Source: Yamagishiella unicocca
Lineage: Eukaryota; Chlorophyta; Chlorophyceae; Chlamydomonadales; Volvocaceae
Length of the DNA: 64,000 nucleotides
Assembly: GCA_003116995.1 (NCBI GenBank)
Contig: BDSL01000189.1
Span: forward strand, 1 to 64,000
Reading direction: 5' to 3'
Shown: piece by piece, positions 36,987-45,373 of the stretch
How positions within the stretch are numbered: the first letter of the stretch is position 1
Layout: the number at the start of each line of letters is the position of its first letter
Program-made: the position numbers and the translations under genes
The notes under the pieces: generated by a model
The model's input: the letters and a program-made list of their open reading frames with translations, nothing else
Database searches by the model: none
What the model was told of the DNA's origin: nothing

Positions 36987-37565
36987 ATGCCGTACACCCT
37001 CACGGCTGAAATCGTGATAGAACGTAATGATATCAAGCAATATTATTGTGGAACATTCCAAAGCAGGCACCAAGCTGAGAAGCATATGCGTGATTTAATA
37101 GCAGACCGTGGAATGAATGAGAATGATTTTAGTATTTACGCATGTGAGCTGGATACACACGTGTTTTTCGAATATCAAACTGCAGACGATATCTTGTATC
37201 GGGAGCACTGGAAGAAGTGTAAGGAAGAAAATAAAGAAGTTATCGAACAAAAGGAAGAATTAAGAAAAAAAGAAGAGCAAGCCGCTCTGAAGAAACTAGA
37301 AGATCTTCAGCTATCTCTACCAATGTACATACGAGAAGAAATGACGTGCCTAGATAAAACCCTATCTGAATTTGAGATTGACACTCTTCGTTTCCTATTT
37401 GAAGATAAGAAATGGTGCGATGATTCCCCAAAGACCCCTATGTGTGCCGCCATGATGCGTCGTGTTGAATGGAACTGGAAACAATCTGCTAAGAAATTGT
37501 TAAAGCCGGAATTCCGTAAACACATGGAAAATGTTTTTGTAACAGCAGGGGCGTGTCTTAAGTAA
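36987..37565 (+). CDS. Hypothetical protein, second paralogue flanking the capsid gene
   Basis: ATG 36987 gives 192 residues (frame open from 36957 without ATG). It is co-linear with the product at 34926-35567 and shares YYCGTFQSRHQAEKH, the charged coiled-coil middle, LQLSLPMYI, DTLRFLFEDKKWC and MRRVEWNWKQ ... FVTAGACL. The shared unit probably arose by local duplication. Function unknown. Confidence 0.7.
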   Translation: MPYTLTAEIVIERNDIKQYYCGTFQSRHQAEKHMRDLIADRGMNENDFSIYACELDTHVFFEYQTADDILYREHWKKCKEENKEVIEQKEELRKKEEQAALKKLEDLQLSLPMYIREEMTCLDKTLSEFEIDTLRFLFEDKKWCDDSPKTPMCAAMMRRVEWNWKQSAKKLLKPEFRKHMENVFVTAGACLK

Positions 37566-37597
37566 ATACTTTAAGTATTAGGGGCTGGCTAATTACA

Positions 37598-39544
37598 TCA
37601 CGGTTCCCAGTTCATCAGCGGCGCGTACATATCGTAAGCCCCTGCGTTGAAAGGAGCACGGGGCGCTAGTGCGGACGGAATTGCGATGTCGATATTGTAA
37701 CGATCTTTGGCACGGTACACTCGGTGCCCCGAAAGATATTGATTCTTTTCGATGTGGACACCCTCGTCGAACAGCTCTTGTACTGTTCCGCAGCATGGCA
37801 ATGATTCGAAGATCTCCTGCCACGTGAATTCATCATCATCATCATCGTAGTCGTAGGCATAATCATCATTCTCGGCATTGATGATGTCGAATTTGTCGTC
37901 ACGAAGACGATTCATGATGTATATCATCCGACTAAATGGCATCTCTTTTCTCGTGGAAACGATGATGTGCAGAATCAGTGCGTCGACGCTGATGCGATTG
38001 GAGGGACTGCACTCCATAAGCATTCCGTACAGGTCCGAAAACATCTTGTACTCAGGGGCCTTCCTGAAAGTTTCAACCGCTTTCAATTGGATGTAGGCGA
38101 CCTGTTGAGCTGCAGTAGCGGCCTCGACCTCCTGTTGAGCTGTAGCGGCTGCCTCAACATTATCTTGAGCTTCATCGACGGCATCTAGAGCGGCTTCTAG
38201 GGCCAAACTGCATCGATCATATTCGTTACCATGATGGTCGACGATGCTAGAATGCTGCGACATCCAATCCGTCAGGCACTTACACCGTTCCTTGACCTTC
38301 TCAATGTAGCCCACTGTGACAGGGCCTTTGATTAGAATACCCATACCAGCATTGTACTTCTTTGCGTACCTCAGAAGCACAGTCGTAGACACAGCAGATG
38401 TATCAAAGACGTTCCAGCCATTGCGCCAGGCGCGGAATGCAGTCCTTGCTGCCCATACGTTTTGTCCGTCGTAGAGAATCCGACAGGAGTCAATGTCGAA
38501 CCCCTGCACTACATGCGCACCAGATGCATAGGCGCGTGTGATGATCCGGATTTCGAAAATGCTAGTCTTATCTGTGACATGCTTTGTCTGATCAAAGATT
38601 ACGCACATTGTGACTTCGTTTCTCCTGCACGACAGCAAGACAGGCATGCCATTCGACTTAGCGGCATCGCAGATGCTGCTGATTGCCTGTGCGATCACGG
38701 CATTTCCACGTCTCTTGATGTCATCAGCATCGCCAATGCATTTTCGCAAGACAACGAATAAGTCCAAGTGTCTGTGCACCTCTGTCGGTCGGAGCAGCAA
38801 GGTCTCCAGCACACAGCCAGCAAGCACGAGCCCATCAACGGTACTCGATTCGGGTGACCACGTCAAGCCATCAATCAAACGCTTAATTGATGGATCGCTG
38901 GTGAATTTCTCTAGGTTGGAGAATGAAGGCGATGTTACTGGCTTCTCGGGAGAGATGAGAATGCCACATGTGGTTGTTGCAGGGGCGTGTTTTAACGTCT
39001 CCCTTGTCATCAGTGTGAGCTTCTCCCTTGAGGCCATCGGCCAAGTGCTGAAATTTGTTCTTAGTTCGTACTGATCGCGCAGATGCTCACGCCACTCCTC
39101 CATGGACATCTTCGTGGACCACATGACCGAGCAGTCTATAGGCATCAGTGTGCCGTCCGCAACTGGACGAAAATACATTTCTGCTCCCAGGTATTCAACT
39201 TCCTTCGTGCATGAGCGGTTCAGAATGTTCATGATCGTGCCCGTGAGGGCGTAATGTATGATAGCCTTGATCTTCGATTTGGACATTTGGATTGGAATAC
39301 GAATGGCAACATTCTTGTGTGCGGTATCAGCATCGTCGTACGTCTGACAATCGACAAGGCCTTCGAAAATACGTATGGACGATGCAAGGACACTGATGGT
39401 CGTACACGGCACCTCGATGACAAAGTAGTCGTCTACAGGATCCGTCGCCAAGATGTCATGGTTATTGGGCTTCGTATTGGGCTTCTTCTTATTGTTGGGC
39501 ATCTTAGACACGAAACAGCTTCGAAACACTGAAAATGGGAGCAT
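37598..39544 (-). CDS. Large hypothetical protein with nucleotidyltransferase-like middle region
   Basis: ATG 39544 gives 648 residues; a second ATG at 39502 (MPNNKKKPN) is an alternative. The middle contains VLAGCVLETLL ... HLDLFVVL near residue 250-275, which could be the first acidic site of a nucleotidyltransferase, then IRIITRAYASGAHVVQGFDIDSCRILYDGQNVWAARTAFRAWRNGWNVFD near 330-380. This last block occurs in uncharacterised eukaryotic and giant-virus proteins, often with ankyrin repeats. Residues 450-480 hold an Ala/Gln-rich repeat and residues near 575 an acidic run. Enzymatic activity is not established. Confidence 0.5.
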   Translation of the reverse strand: MLPFSVFRSCFVSKMPNNKKKPNTKPNNHDILATDPVDDYFVIEVPCTTISVLASSIRIFEGLVDCQTYDDADTAHKNVAIRIPIQMSKSKIKAIIHYALTGTIMNILNRSCTKEVEYLGAEMYFRPVADGTLMPIDCSVMWSTKMSMEEWREHLRDQYELRTNFSTWPMASREKLTLMTRETLKHAPATTTCGILISPEKPVTSPSFSNLEKFTSDPSIKRLIDGLTWSPESSTVDGLVLAGCVLETLLLRPTEVHRHLDLFVVLRKCIGDADDIKRRGNAVIAQAISSICDAAKSNGMPVLLSCRRNEVTMCVIFDQTKHVTDKTSIFEIRIITRAYASGAHVVQGFDIDSCRILYDGQNVWAARTAFRAWRNGWNVFDTSAVSTTVLLRYAKKYNAGMGILIKGPVTVGYIEKVKERCKCLTDWMSQHSSIVDHHGNEYDRCSLALEAALDAVDEAQDNVEAAATAQQEVEAATAAQQVAYIQLKAVETFRKAPEYKMFSDLYGMLMECSPSNRISVDALILHIIVSTRKEMPFSRMIYIMNRLRDDKFDIINAENDDYAYDYDDDDDEFTWQEIFESLPCCGTVQELFDEGVHIEKNQYLSGHRVYRAKDRYNIDIAIPSALAPRAPFNAGAYDMYAPLMNWEP

Positions 39545-39707
39545 TGTGTGTTGAGGCTGTGTGACGATACATATTGCTTCATGTTATGTCGATCAATTTT
39601 TTTGCATGTTTAGTTTGGCATGTTTAGTATGTTTTTAGTATGTCTGAATAACAAATCAGACTTAACAAACAAAGAACAATGAATAACAATGAAAGCAAAG
39701 AAATAGT

Positions 39708-39953
39708 ATGTTCCTGGGTTTCAGGAACAGTGAATTTTGGTTTCTCCACGCACATAGCTACCGACGGAAGCAAACTGAATCATCTCCCATGAACGGGAAT
39801 AATCTTGAATCAGCCCTTATGTCAGTAACGGGAATAATCCTTGCACTTCCTCTCCATTTTGATATCTTCAACTTGAATAGCTTCAACCAGGTACCCATGT
39901 TTCAAACAGAGGCAATTGGGGATGACTATACTCTTGTACAATGTGCATCATAA
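39708..39953 (+). CDS. Doubtful small hypothetical protein
   Basis: ATG 39708 gives 81 residues, with hydrophobic VTGIILALPLHFDIF. No homologue recognised; it may be chance. The spacer 39954-40259 after it contains only a gactagacgagta repeat (about 40185-40255). Confidence 0.25.
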   Translation: MFLGFRNSEFWFLHAHSYRRKQTESSPMNGNNLESALMSVTGIILALPLHFDIFNLNSFNQVPMFQTEAIGDDYTLVQCAS

Positions 39954-40259
39954 TGATCTTAGTAGTGATTCAACTAATGATTCATATGGTTGACGCTATT
40001 TGTTGACGCTATTAAAGCTAAGCGTACCAGAGATCATATGAAAATCTGTTTGGATGCAACGGAACTCATAGCAACAGGTGAATAGGTACATAAAGATAAT
40101 CGGGTTATCAGTTCTATGTGGAGTCACCGTATATAAAACATCATATCGTAAAGTAGTTTCAATAAGTACACATATCAAGTAGGGACTAGACGAGTAGACG
40201 ACTAGACGAGTAATAACGCGTAAAAAACGACTAGACGAGTACAAAGACGAGTACAAAAA

Positions 40260-40784
40260 ATGATCCGCAAGCCCCTACTCGTGTATGGATGGAAGTTGCA
40301 GGAAGATGAGTCCGATAGACCAACACTTCCATCACATTTTCATTGTATTCACGATGGTTGCAGCGTGTACTGTGTTGCATTGGAACTAGAAATCAATATT
40401 GCAAATAATGACATTATCAGACTTAACAAGGTGAATCAGATTATTTCATCAATGAAACTAGACCAGACGACGAAGAAGGCTGATATGCAGTTGTTAGAAG
40501 GCATGGCAAGGACTCATGGTGGTGTGGCTGAATGGATGATTCTGTTGACAGATTATCCTGACATTACATCATCTTGTGGCAGTGTAAATAATTACACCCG
40601 AGAAGGAAATAATATGACAGATGGAGCTGATGACTCTAAGACTACGTCAACTACGTCAAAAAGTAGTTCGGATGCTGGAAGTACTTCAGCAGATGACTCA
40701 GATGATACTACCACGACTACTACAGACTCTGAAGATGATGATAGTACTGACTCTGATGAGTCAGACGATGGCAATTTGGTCTAG
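40260..40784 (+). CDS. Small protein, paralogue of 19782-20108, with acidic tail
   Basis: ATG 40260 gives 174 residues. Residues 1-100 form the same small domain as the product at 19782-20108 (KPLLVYGW; AEWMILLTDYPDI). The remaining 70 residues are Ser/Thr/Asp-rich (SADDSDDTTTTTTDSEDDDSTD) and disordered. Function unknown. Confidence 0.6.
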   Translation: MIRKPLLVYGWKLQEDESDRPTLPSHFHCIHDGCSVYCVALELEINIANNDIIRLNKVNQIISSMKLDQTTKKADMQLLEGMARTHGGVAEWMILLTDYPDITSSCGSVNNYTREGNNMTDGADDSKTTSTTSKSSSDAGSTSADDSDDTTTTTTDSEDDDSTDSDESDDGNLV

Positions 40785-41317
40785 AGTGAATCTAGCCAGT
40801 AGAGATGCAATTACGCCAATTACTACTATATACCATTTTCCTTCTTTTTTTCTTCTGTAAGGTAGACCTCCGAAACACCTCTGAAAAAATGGCCAATCTC
40901 TAAAATGCCAATCTCCCAATCCCAAAGAACACAACCAAAGAACACAAAGAACACAAAAAAACCTCGACGCACTCTGTCAATGGCACGATGAAGTGTACAC
41001 GCACAGCAATTCGACCCATTCCAAGTGCACACCGGGGTAATATATCCAGAATGAATGGTCCTCTCTCAGTCACTAAAAGTCCTTTTCCAGGATGTGGGCG
41101 AGAACATAGGCACAGCGCTGGTTGAAGTCCTTGTCATCCTGAGGTGAAACGACCCATTTCTACTAGCGCCACATGCTCGCGCCATCGGGTAGACAGTGGA
41201 TTTATGAAAGTCTCTGGGGAATGGAATGTCCGGTCAGAGTCGTTTGAAAATGCCTCATTTAAAAGGATTGCCACAGAGTCCATCTTGTTAATACGGCCAC
41301 AGCGCTGTCTATCCAGG
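40785..41317. other. Non-coding spacer with repeat fragments
   Basis: No gene is seen. It holds aaagaacacaaa repeats (about 40925-40965), an agtcactaaaagtcc fragment ending in cacagcgctg (41068-41120), and a terminal half of the inverted-repeat element (gttaatacggccacagcgctg, 41287-41307) just before the next start codon. Confidence 0.5.
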
Positions 41318-42400
41318 ATGAGCAGCGGCCTGTCTCATTTTGTTGAATATCATACTTTTCAAGAACGCCTAATCGAATTCTGTGGAAATGACGAGCAGCA
41401 ACAGGAGCGCAAAAAGAGCGCTTGGACAGGATACAGCCAATGGGCGAGTCTAGATAATTTTATTGACAACACCCTCTGGGACTGGGATTGGTTGAGTATA
41501 AACCCCAACATAACATGGGACATTGTGCAGGACTACCCAGACAAGCCCTGGAGCTGGTATGCCTTGAGTGACAAAACCATTATAACTTTCGAAATTGTAC
41601 GCGATAACCCAGACAAGCCCTGGAACTGGTTTTGCTTGAGTAGAAACCCCAACATTACATGGAAGATTGTGCAGGACCATCCAGAAAAACCATGGGACTG
41701 GTCCGCCTTGAGTGAAAACCCTAATGTCACATGGAAGGTTGTGCATGACGACTATCCAGACAAGCCATGGAACTGGTCTGCATTGAGTGAAAATCCTAAT
41801 GTCGTCACATGGGAGATTGTGCAGGACCATCCTCACAAGCCCTGGAACTGGGATTGCTTGAGTTGCAACCATAATATCACATGGAAGATTGTACAGGACT
41901 ATCCAGATAAGCCATGGGATTATTTTTTTTTGAGTACAAACCCCAACATCACATGGAAGATTGTGCAGGACCATCCTCACAAGCCCTGGGACTGGTATAT
42001 GTTGAGTGGCAACCCCAATATAACTTCCGAAATTGTACGTGATAACCCCGACAAGCCCTGGGACTGGGGTGCCTTGAGTTTTAGGTCCAGCAGCATCACA
42101 TGGAAGGATGTACAGGACAACCCTGACAAGCCCTGGAACTGGACTGGCTTGAGTTTTAACCCCAGCATCACATGGGCGTTTGTACGACAGTTCCGAGACA
42201 AGCCATGGGCTTGGGATGGGCTGTTTGCAAGAAAAGAGTTGTTTTCAATTACAAATGTGGACAATATCGGTGTTGCTGTCAGACTGATTCGACAGTGGCA
42301 TTCTGCATGTGTGATTCAACGAGCTTGGAGGGTATGTATCAGCGATCCCGGCTACATCATGTGTCGAAAGAGGCTAATTGCTGAGTATAATACGATGTAA
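41318..42400 (+). CDS. Tandem-repeat protein with NPNITW...DKPWxW units
   Basis: ATG 41318 gives 360 residues; the frame is open further upstream but that part is shared with repeat fragments. Nearly the whole protein consists of about twelve units of 23 residues: Leu-Ser-xx-Pro-Asn-Ile-Thr-Trp-x-Ile-Val-x-Asp-x-Pro-x-Lys-Pro-Trp-x-Trp. This repeat is widespread in giant viruses of amoebae and probably folds as a solenoid for protein contacts; function unknown. The end (VIQRAWRVCISDPGY) has an IQ-like helix. Unlike the low-complexity repeats elsewhere, units differ in sequence, showing old divergence under selection. Confidence 0.8.
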   Translation: MSSGLSHFVEYHTFQERLIEFCGNDEQQQERKKSAWTGYSQWASLDNFIDNTLWDWDWLSINPNITWDIVQDYPDKPWSWYALSDKTIITFEIVRDNPDKPWNWFCLSRNPNITWKIVQDHPEKPWDWSALSENPNVTWKVVHDDYPDKPWNWSALSENPNVVTWEIVQDHPHKPWNWDCLSCNHNITWKIVQDYPDKPWDYFFLSTNPNITWKIVQDHPHKPWDWYMLSGNPNITSEIVRDNPDKPWDWGALSFRSSSITWKDVQDNPDKPWNWTGLSFNPSITWAFVRQFRDKPWAWDGLFARKELFSITNVDNIGVAVRLIRQWHSACVIQRAWRVCISDPGYIMCRKRLIAEYNTM

Positions 42401-42563
42401 TATGATGTAATACGATGTCATAAAGCATATTGTGTGGGATTATTATTCATCTTCAATGAGCTCATAAGAGAAATCACAAAAAAACGCATTCGATGGCTTC
42501 GGAAACTAAGTTCAGCACCACTCTATATTATCTCATGGTATTGTATCAATTATCATCGCTATA

Positions 42564-43118
42564 ATGCCGTTGTTTGACGCAGAGAATCGCCTACGAACGG
42601 ATGAATGTTCGACTTCGCTTTGGGTCATGGATAATGTGAAGAACATCGACTACTCCATTATGAACCTTCGTGAATTTGAATGTTCGGAAAAGAATCATGT
42701 CAAAACCTTTGCGAATGAGCACCGCAATTTGCGCCCGTGGGATGGATACGGTATGGATACATCCGTCATCGACCAAGACTCCACATACAGATACGATGCT
42801 AGCCGCATGACACATTGGAAGTGCCGACAGCAATTGCAGAACCGACTCTTTCAAGCGATTCCACTCTTGCAACGCGGCACTGTACTACCTGGCCTCGAGA
42901 GTCGTATACGGTCTGGAAATGATACATCACACATCAAAGAGTGTGATCGACTCGGAGAAAAAATGTATGATGTCTTTCACCCAAACTTGACTGATGTCAT
43001 GGACACATCCGGATGTAGGATAGGCCTTAAGTCGAGCAGGGACATTGCGCGAAGCAAGGAGTTCCTGGAGAGCATGGGTTACAAACATAATGGTCGCGCC
43101 TGGCAACGCTCTTCATAA
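42564..43118 (+). CDS. Small protein of a giant-virus conserved family (function unknown)
   Basis: ATG 42564 gives 184 residues. The pattern MPLFDAENRLRTDEC at the start, then DYSIMNLREF, WDGYGMDTSVIDQDSTYRYD and FQAIPLLQRGTVLPGLESRIRSGNDT, resembles a small uncharacterised protein found across several giant-virus groups, with the same order of blocks. No catalytic motif is seen. Confidence 0.55.
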   Translation: MPLFDAENRLRTDECSTSLWVMDNVKNIDYSIMNLREFECSEKNHVKTFANEHRNLRPWDGYGMDTSVIDQDSTYRYDASRMTHWKCRQQLQNRLFQAIPLLQRGTVLPGLESRIRSGNDTSHIKECDRLGEKMYDVFHPNLTDVMDTSGCRIGLKSSRDIARSKEFLESMGYKHNGRAWQRSS

Positions 43119-43270
43119 TTTGTGATTGTAATGAACTTCGGACGGATTCCAATGATGATTTCCAACTCCTTTTCTATTGGTCACTCTTTACTATGTCATG
43201 CAACAGAGAAATGTTATGAAATAATTTTTGTTGCTTTGAATTATATATTTATAGCTTACAACAATCAAAT

Positions 43271-44533
43271 ATGAGAACGAAGGATACGCCTCGACCAGTC
43301 ATTGGTGGATCATGTGCAGTTGGAGCATGTATGCCTCCGCCAGTGGGGGGGTCATCTGAAGAATCAGATTCTGATTCGTACAGCTCCTATGGTGGGTCAT
43401 CCTCGTCAGCATGCTCATCGTGCGGAGGTCACCACAATGACGACGGTAGTGATTACTATTCCGGTGGTTATTCCGGTGGTTACTCTGATTCTGAAGATGA
43501 GTCTTGTTCTGAAGATGAGTCTTGTTCTGAAGATGAGTCTTGTTCAGAAGCCTCATCAAAATGCTCAAAACAAGGTGGCGGGAACTCGGACTATAGCTCC
43601 GACACTTCATACAATTCTGATTCAACCGGATCCGATGTCGGTTCAGATGTTACTGGCTCGGAGACTGCATCAGATTACTCAGCGTCCGACACTGCCTCAG
43701 ATTACACCGCCTCAGACTACACTGGTTCAGATAACACTGGTTCAGATTTCACTGGTTCAGATTACACAGGTTCAGATTACACAGGTTCAGACTACACAGG
43801 AGGAAGCTCAGATGGGGGCGAGTCCGATTCAGACTATTCTCAGAGTTCTATGTCCGATATGGGTTCCGATTACACGGGGGGGTCGTCTTGCACTGATTCG
43901 GAATGTGATGATGATGAGGATGAGGATGCTGGAAGCTACGGTGGTGGAGAATATGAGGACGAGGATGAAGATGAGGATGAAGATGAGGATGAGGATGAGG
44001 ATGAGGATGATGAGGGGGGCGAACAGATGGGAGGAAGTCTAGGAGCGACAATTATTAACCTAGGTTTACCATTTACAATAATGATTACAAAGGAGCTTCT
44101 CAGTAAGGCGTTCAAGAGCATGAATGAGAACAAAGACGCCGAGACTCCCGTGCAAATCACGAAACAAATTAAGAAGAAAGTCAAATCTCGCCAACCATCC
44201 AAATATCGAAAAGAATCTCCGATAAAGCCTCGAATCCGATCCCTAAAAAGGTCGCAAAAGGTCCAAAAAAGTCCAAAGAAGTCCCGTAGGGATTCACGCA
44301 AAGAAGAGAAGCGACAACGTGGGGGTGGTGGCTGTGGATGTGGGGCAACTCCTCCGCCACCACATGACCTCATTGGTGGAGGCGGTGATTTGCACAATGA
44401 CAACGATTATTACTCAGAAGGTGGGGCAGAAGAAAGCGACCAACAACTCGCAGAAGAGTTTTTTAACTTGAGCAATGATATTGAAAACCTCATCAAAGGA
44501 TACAGTGACCAAGCAGCTATTAACGGTGCATAA
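43271..44533 (+). CDS. Ser/Gly/Asp-rich protein, probable virion component
   Basis: ATG 43271 gives 420 residues. Residues 20-250 are low complexity: SEDESC units, TGSDYTGSDYTGSD units and a long Glu/Asp run. Residues about 255-285 (MGGSLGATIINLGLPFTIMITKELL) form one hydrophobic segment starting with a Met-Gly-Gly, followed by a basic stretch (KKKVKSRQPSKYRKESPIKPRIRSLKR) and a CGCGATPPPPHDLIGGGG segment. Acidic head, hydrophobic anchor and basic part with Gly-Gly sites recall precursors of virion core proteins cleaved by viral proteases, but that is inference. No family recognised. Confidence 0.55.
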   Translation: MRTKDTPRPVIGGSCAVGACMPPPVGGSSEESDSDSYSSYGGSSSSACSSCGGHHNDDGSDYYSGGYSGGYSDSEDESCSEDESCSEDESCSEASSKCSKQGGGNSDYSSDTSYNSDSTGSDVGSDVTGSETASDYSASDTASDYTASDYTGSDNTGSDFTGSDYTGSDYTGSDYTGGSSDGGESDSDYSQSSMSDMGSDYTGGSSCTDSECDDDEDEDAGSYGGGEYEDEDEDEDEDEDEDEDEDDEGGEQMGGSLGATIINLGLPFTIMITKELLSKAFKSMNENKDAETPVQITKQIKKKVKSRQPSKYRKESPIKPRIRSLKRSQKVQKSPKKSRRDSRKEEKRQRGGGGCGCGATPPPPHDLIGGGGDLHNDNDYYSEGGAEESDQQLAEEFFNLSNDIENLIKGYSDQAAINGA

Positions 44534-44556
44534 TTAATAGGCGTCATTAATAGGTG

Positions 44557-44780
44557 TCTTGAGACTCAGAGGCTCCACTTGAGACTCAGAGGCTCCACTT
44601 GAGACTCAGAGGCTCCACTTGAGACTCAGAGGCTCCACTTGAGACTCAGAGGCTCCTCTTGAGACAGGGACTCCACTGGAGACAAGGACTCCACTTGAGG
44701 CCGAGGCTCCTCTTGACACTGGTGTGCCTCTTGAGACAGGGGCTCTCCTTGACACTGGTGTGCCTCTTGAGACAGGGGCT
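44557..44780. repeat. Tandem repeat of cttgagactcagaggctcca and relatives
   Basis: Five near-perfect 20-bp units (44557-44657) are followed by 15-18-bp relatives (ttgacactggtgtgcctc and gagacaggggctc). The 20-bp part does not keep a frame, the later part encodes Gln/Glu/Ser-rich repeats in the minus-strand gene. Confidence 0.8.
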
Positions 44781-44910
44781 CCTCTTGACACCGGGGCTTC
44801 TCATGATACTGATAAGCCCCCAGAGTCATGTTGGAGGTGCTCAAACCAGCCATCATCATTGCATCAACCTCGTCATCAGTTATGTCATCGATGTCAATGG
44901 TGTGTACCAT
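44626..44910 (-). CDS. Small acidic protein ending in Gln/Glu repeats
   Basis: ATG 44910 gives 94 residues. The first 30 (HTIDIDDITDDEVDAMMMAGLSTS) look like a short acidic helix; the rest are QEEPLSQEAHQC repeats that end inside the tandem repeat. The repeat expansion likely overran the original stop. Function unknown. Confidence 0.45.
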   Translation of the reverse strand: MVHTIDIDDITDDEVDAMMMAGLSTSNMTLGAYQYHEKPRCQEEPLSQEAHQCQGEPLSQEAHQCQEEPRPQVESLSPVESLSQEEPLSLKWSL

Positions 44911-45081
44911 CGTTCTAATCTTTCTTATTTGCTAATGTTGGACGGGCTGTGCATTCATATACTACATATCAATGCGCACGTTGTCTGGTTACATAGTACT
45001 AACCATGCAGTACTAACTAACAAATAACTAACAAATAACTAACAAAACAAAATAAAAAATAATAAGTTTTCAAAAAGTAGT

Positions 45082-45336
45082 TTATGAAGCCGATTGACTG
45101 GTTGAATAGTCACATCCTAGGAACTGAGCGCAAGATTTGAGATGCGAAGTGTTACGTGCCTTCTCGATATCTTTCTTTCGCAAACTTTTATTGGTATTTT
45201 TAATCTCAGCTACATCCTTGGCTATCTGCCATACTCGAAAGCTTAGCATCTGATCTGATTCATAAGACGATGAGCCTTCAATACACAAGATGCCAGCATA
45301 TTCTGCGCACGAGCACTCCACGACTGCACCGCTCAT
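45082..45336 (-). CDS. Hypothetical short protein
   Basis: ATG 45336 gives 84 residues with Cys-rich N-terminus (VVECSCAEYAGILCIEG) and a charged helix (AEIKNTNKSLRKKDIEKA). It starts 38 bp downstream of the MutS-like stop on the same strand. Not recognised. Confidence 0.5.
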   Translation of the reverse strand: MSGAVVECSCAEYAGILCIEGSSSYESDQMLSFRVWQIAKDVAEIKNTNKSLRKKDIEKARNTSHLKSCAQFLGCDYSTSQSAS

Positions 45337-45373
45337 TTTGTTATGGTTATTTTTGTTATTTGCAGTGATGATT

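Noticed and set aside
43302..44042. 246-codon plus-strand frame overlapping the Ser/Gly/Asp-rich gene
   Set aside because: A shadow of the repeats; the main frame has an upstream ATG, normal C-terminal domain and longer length.
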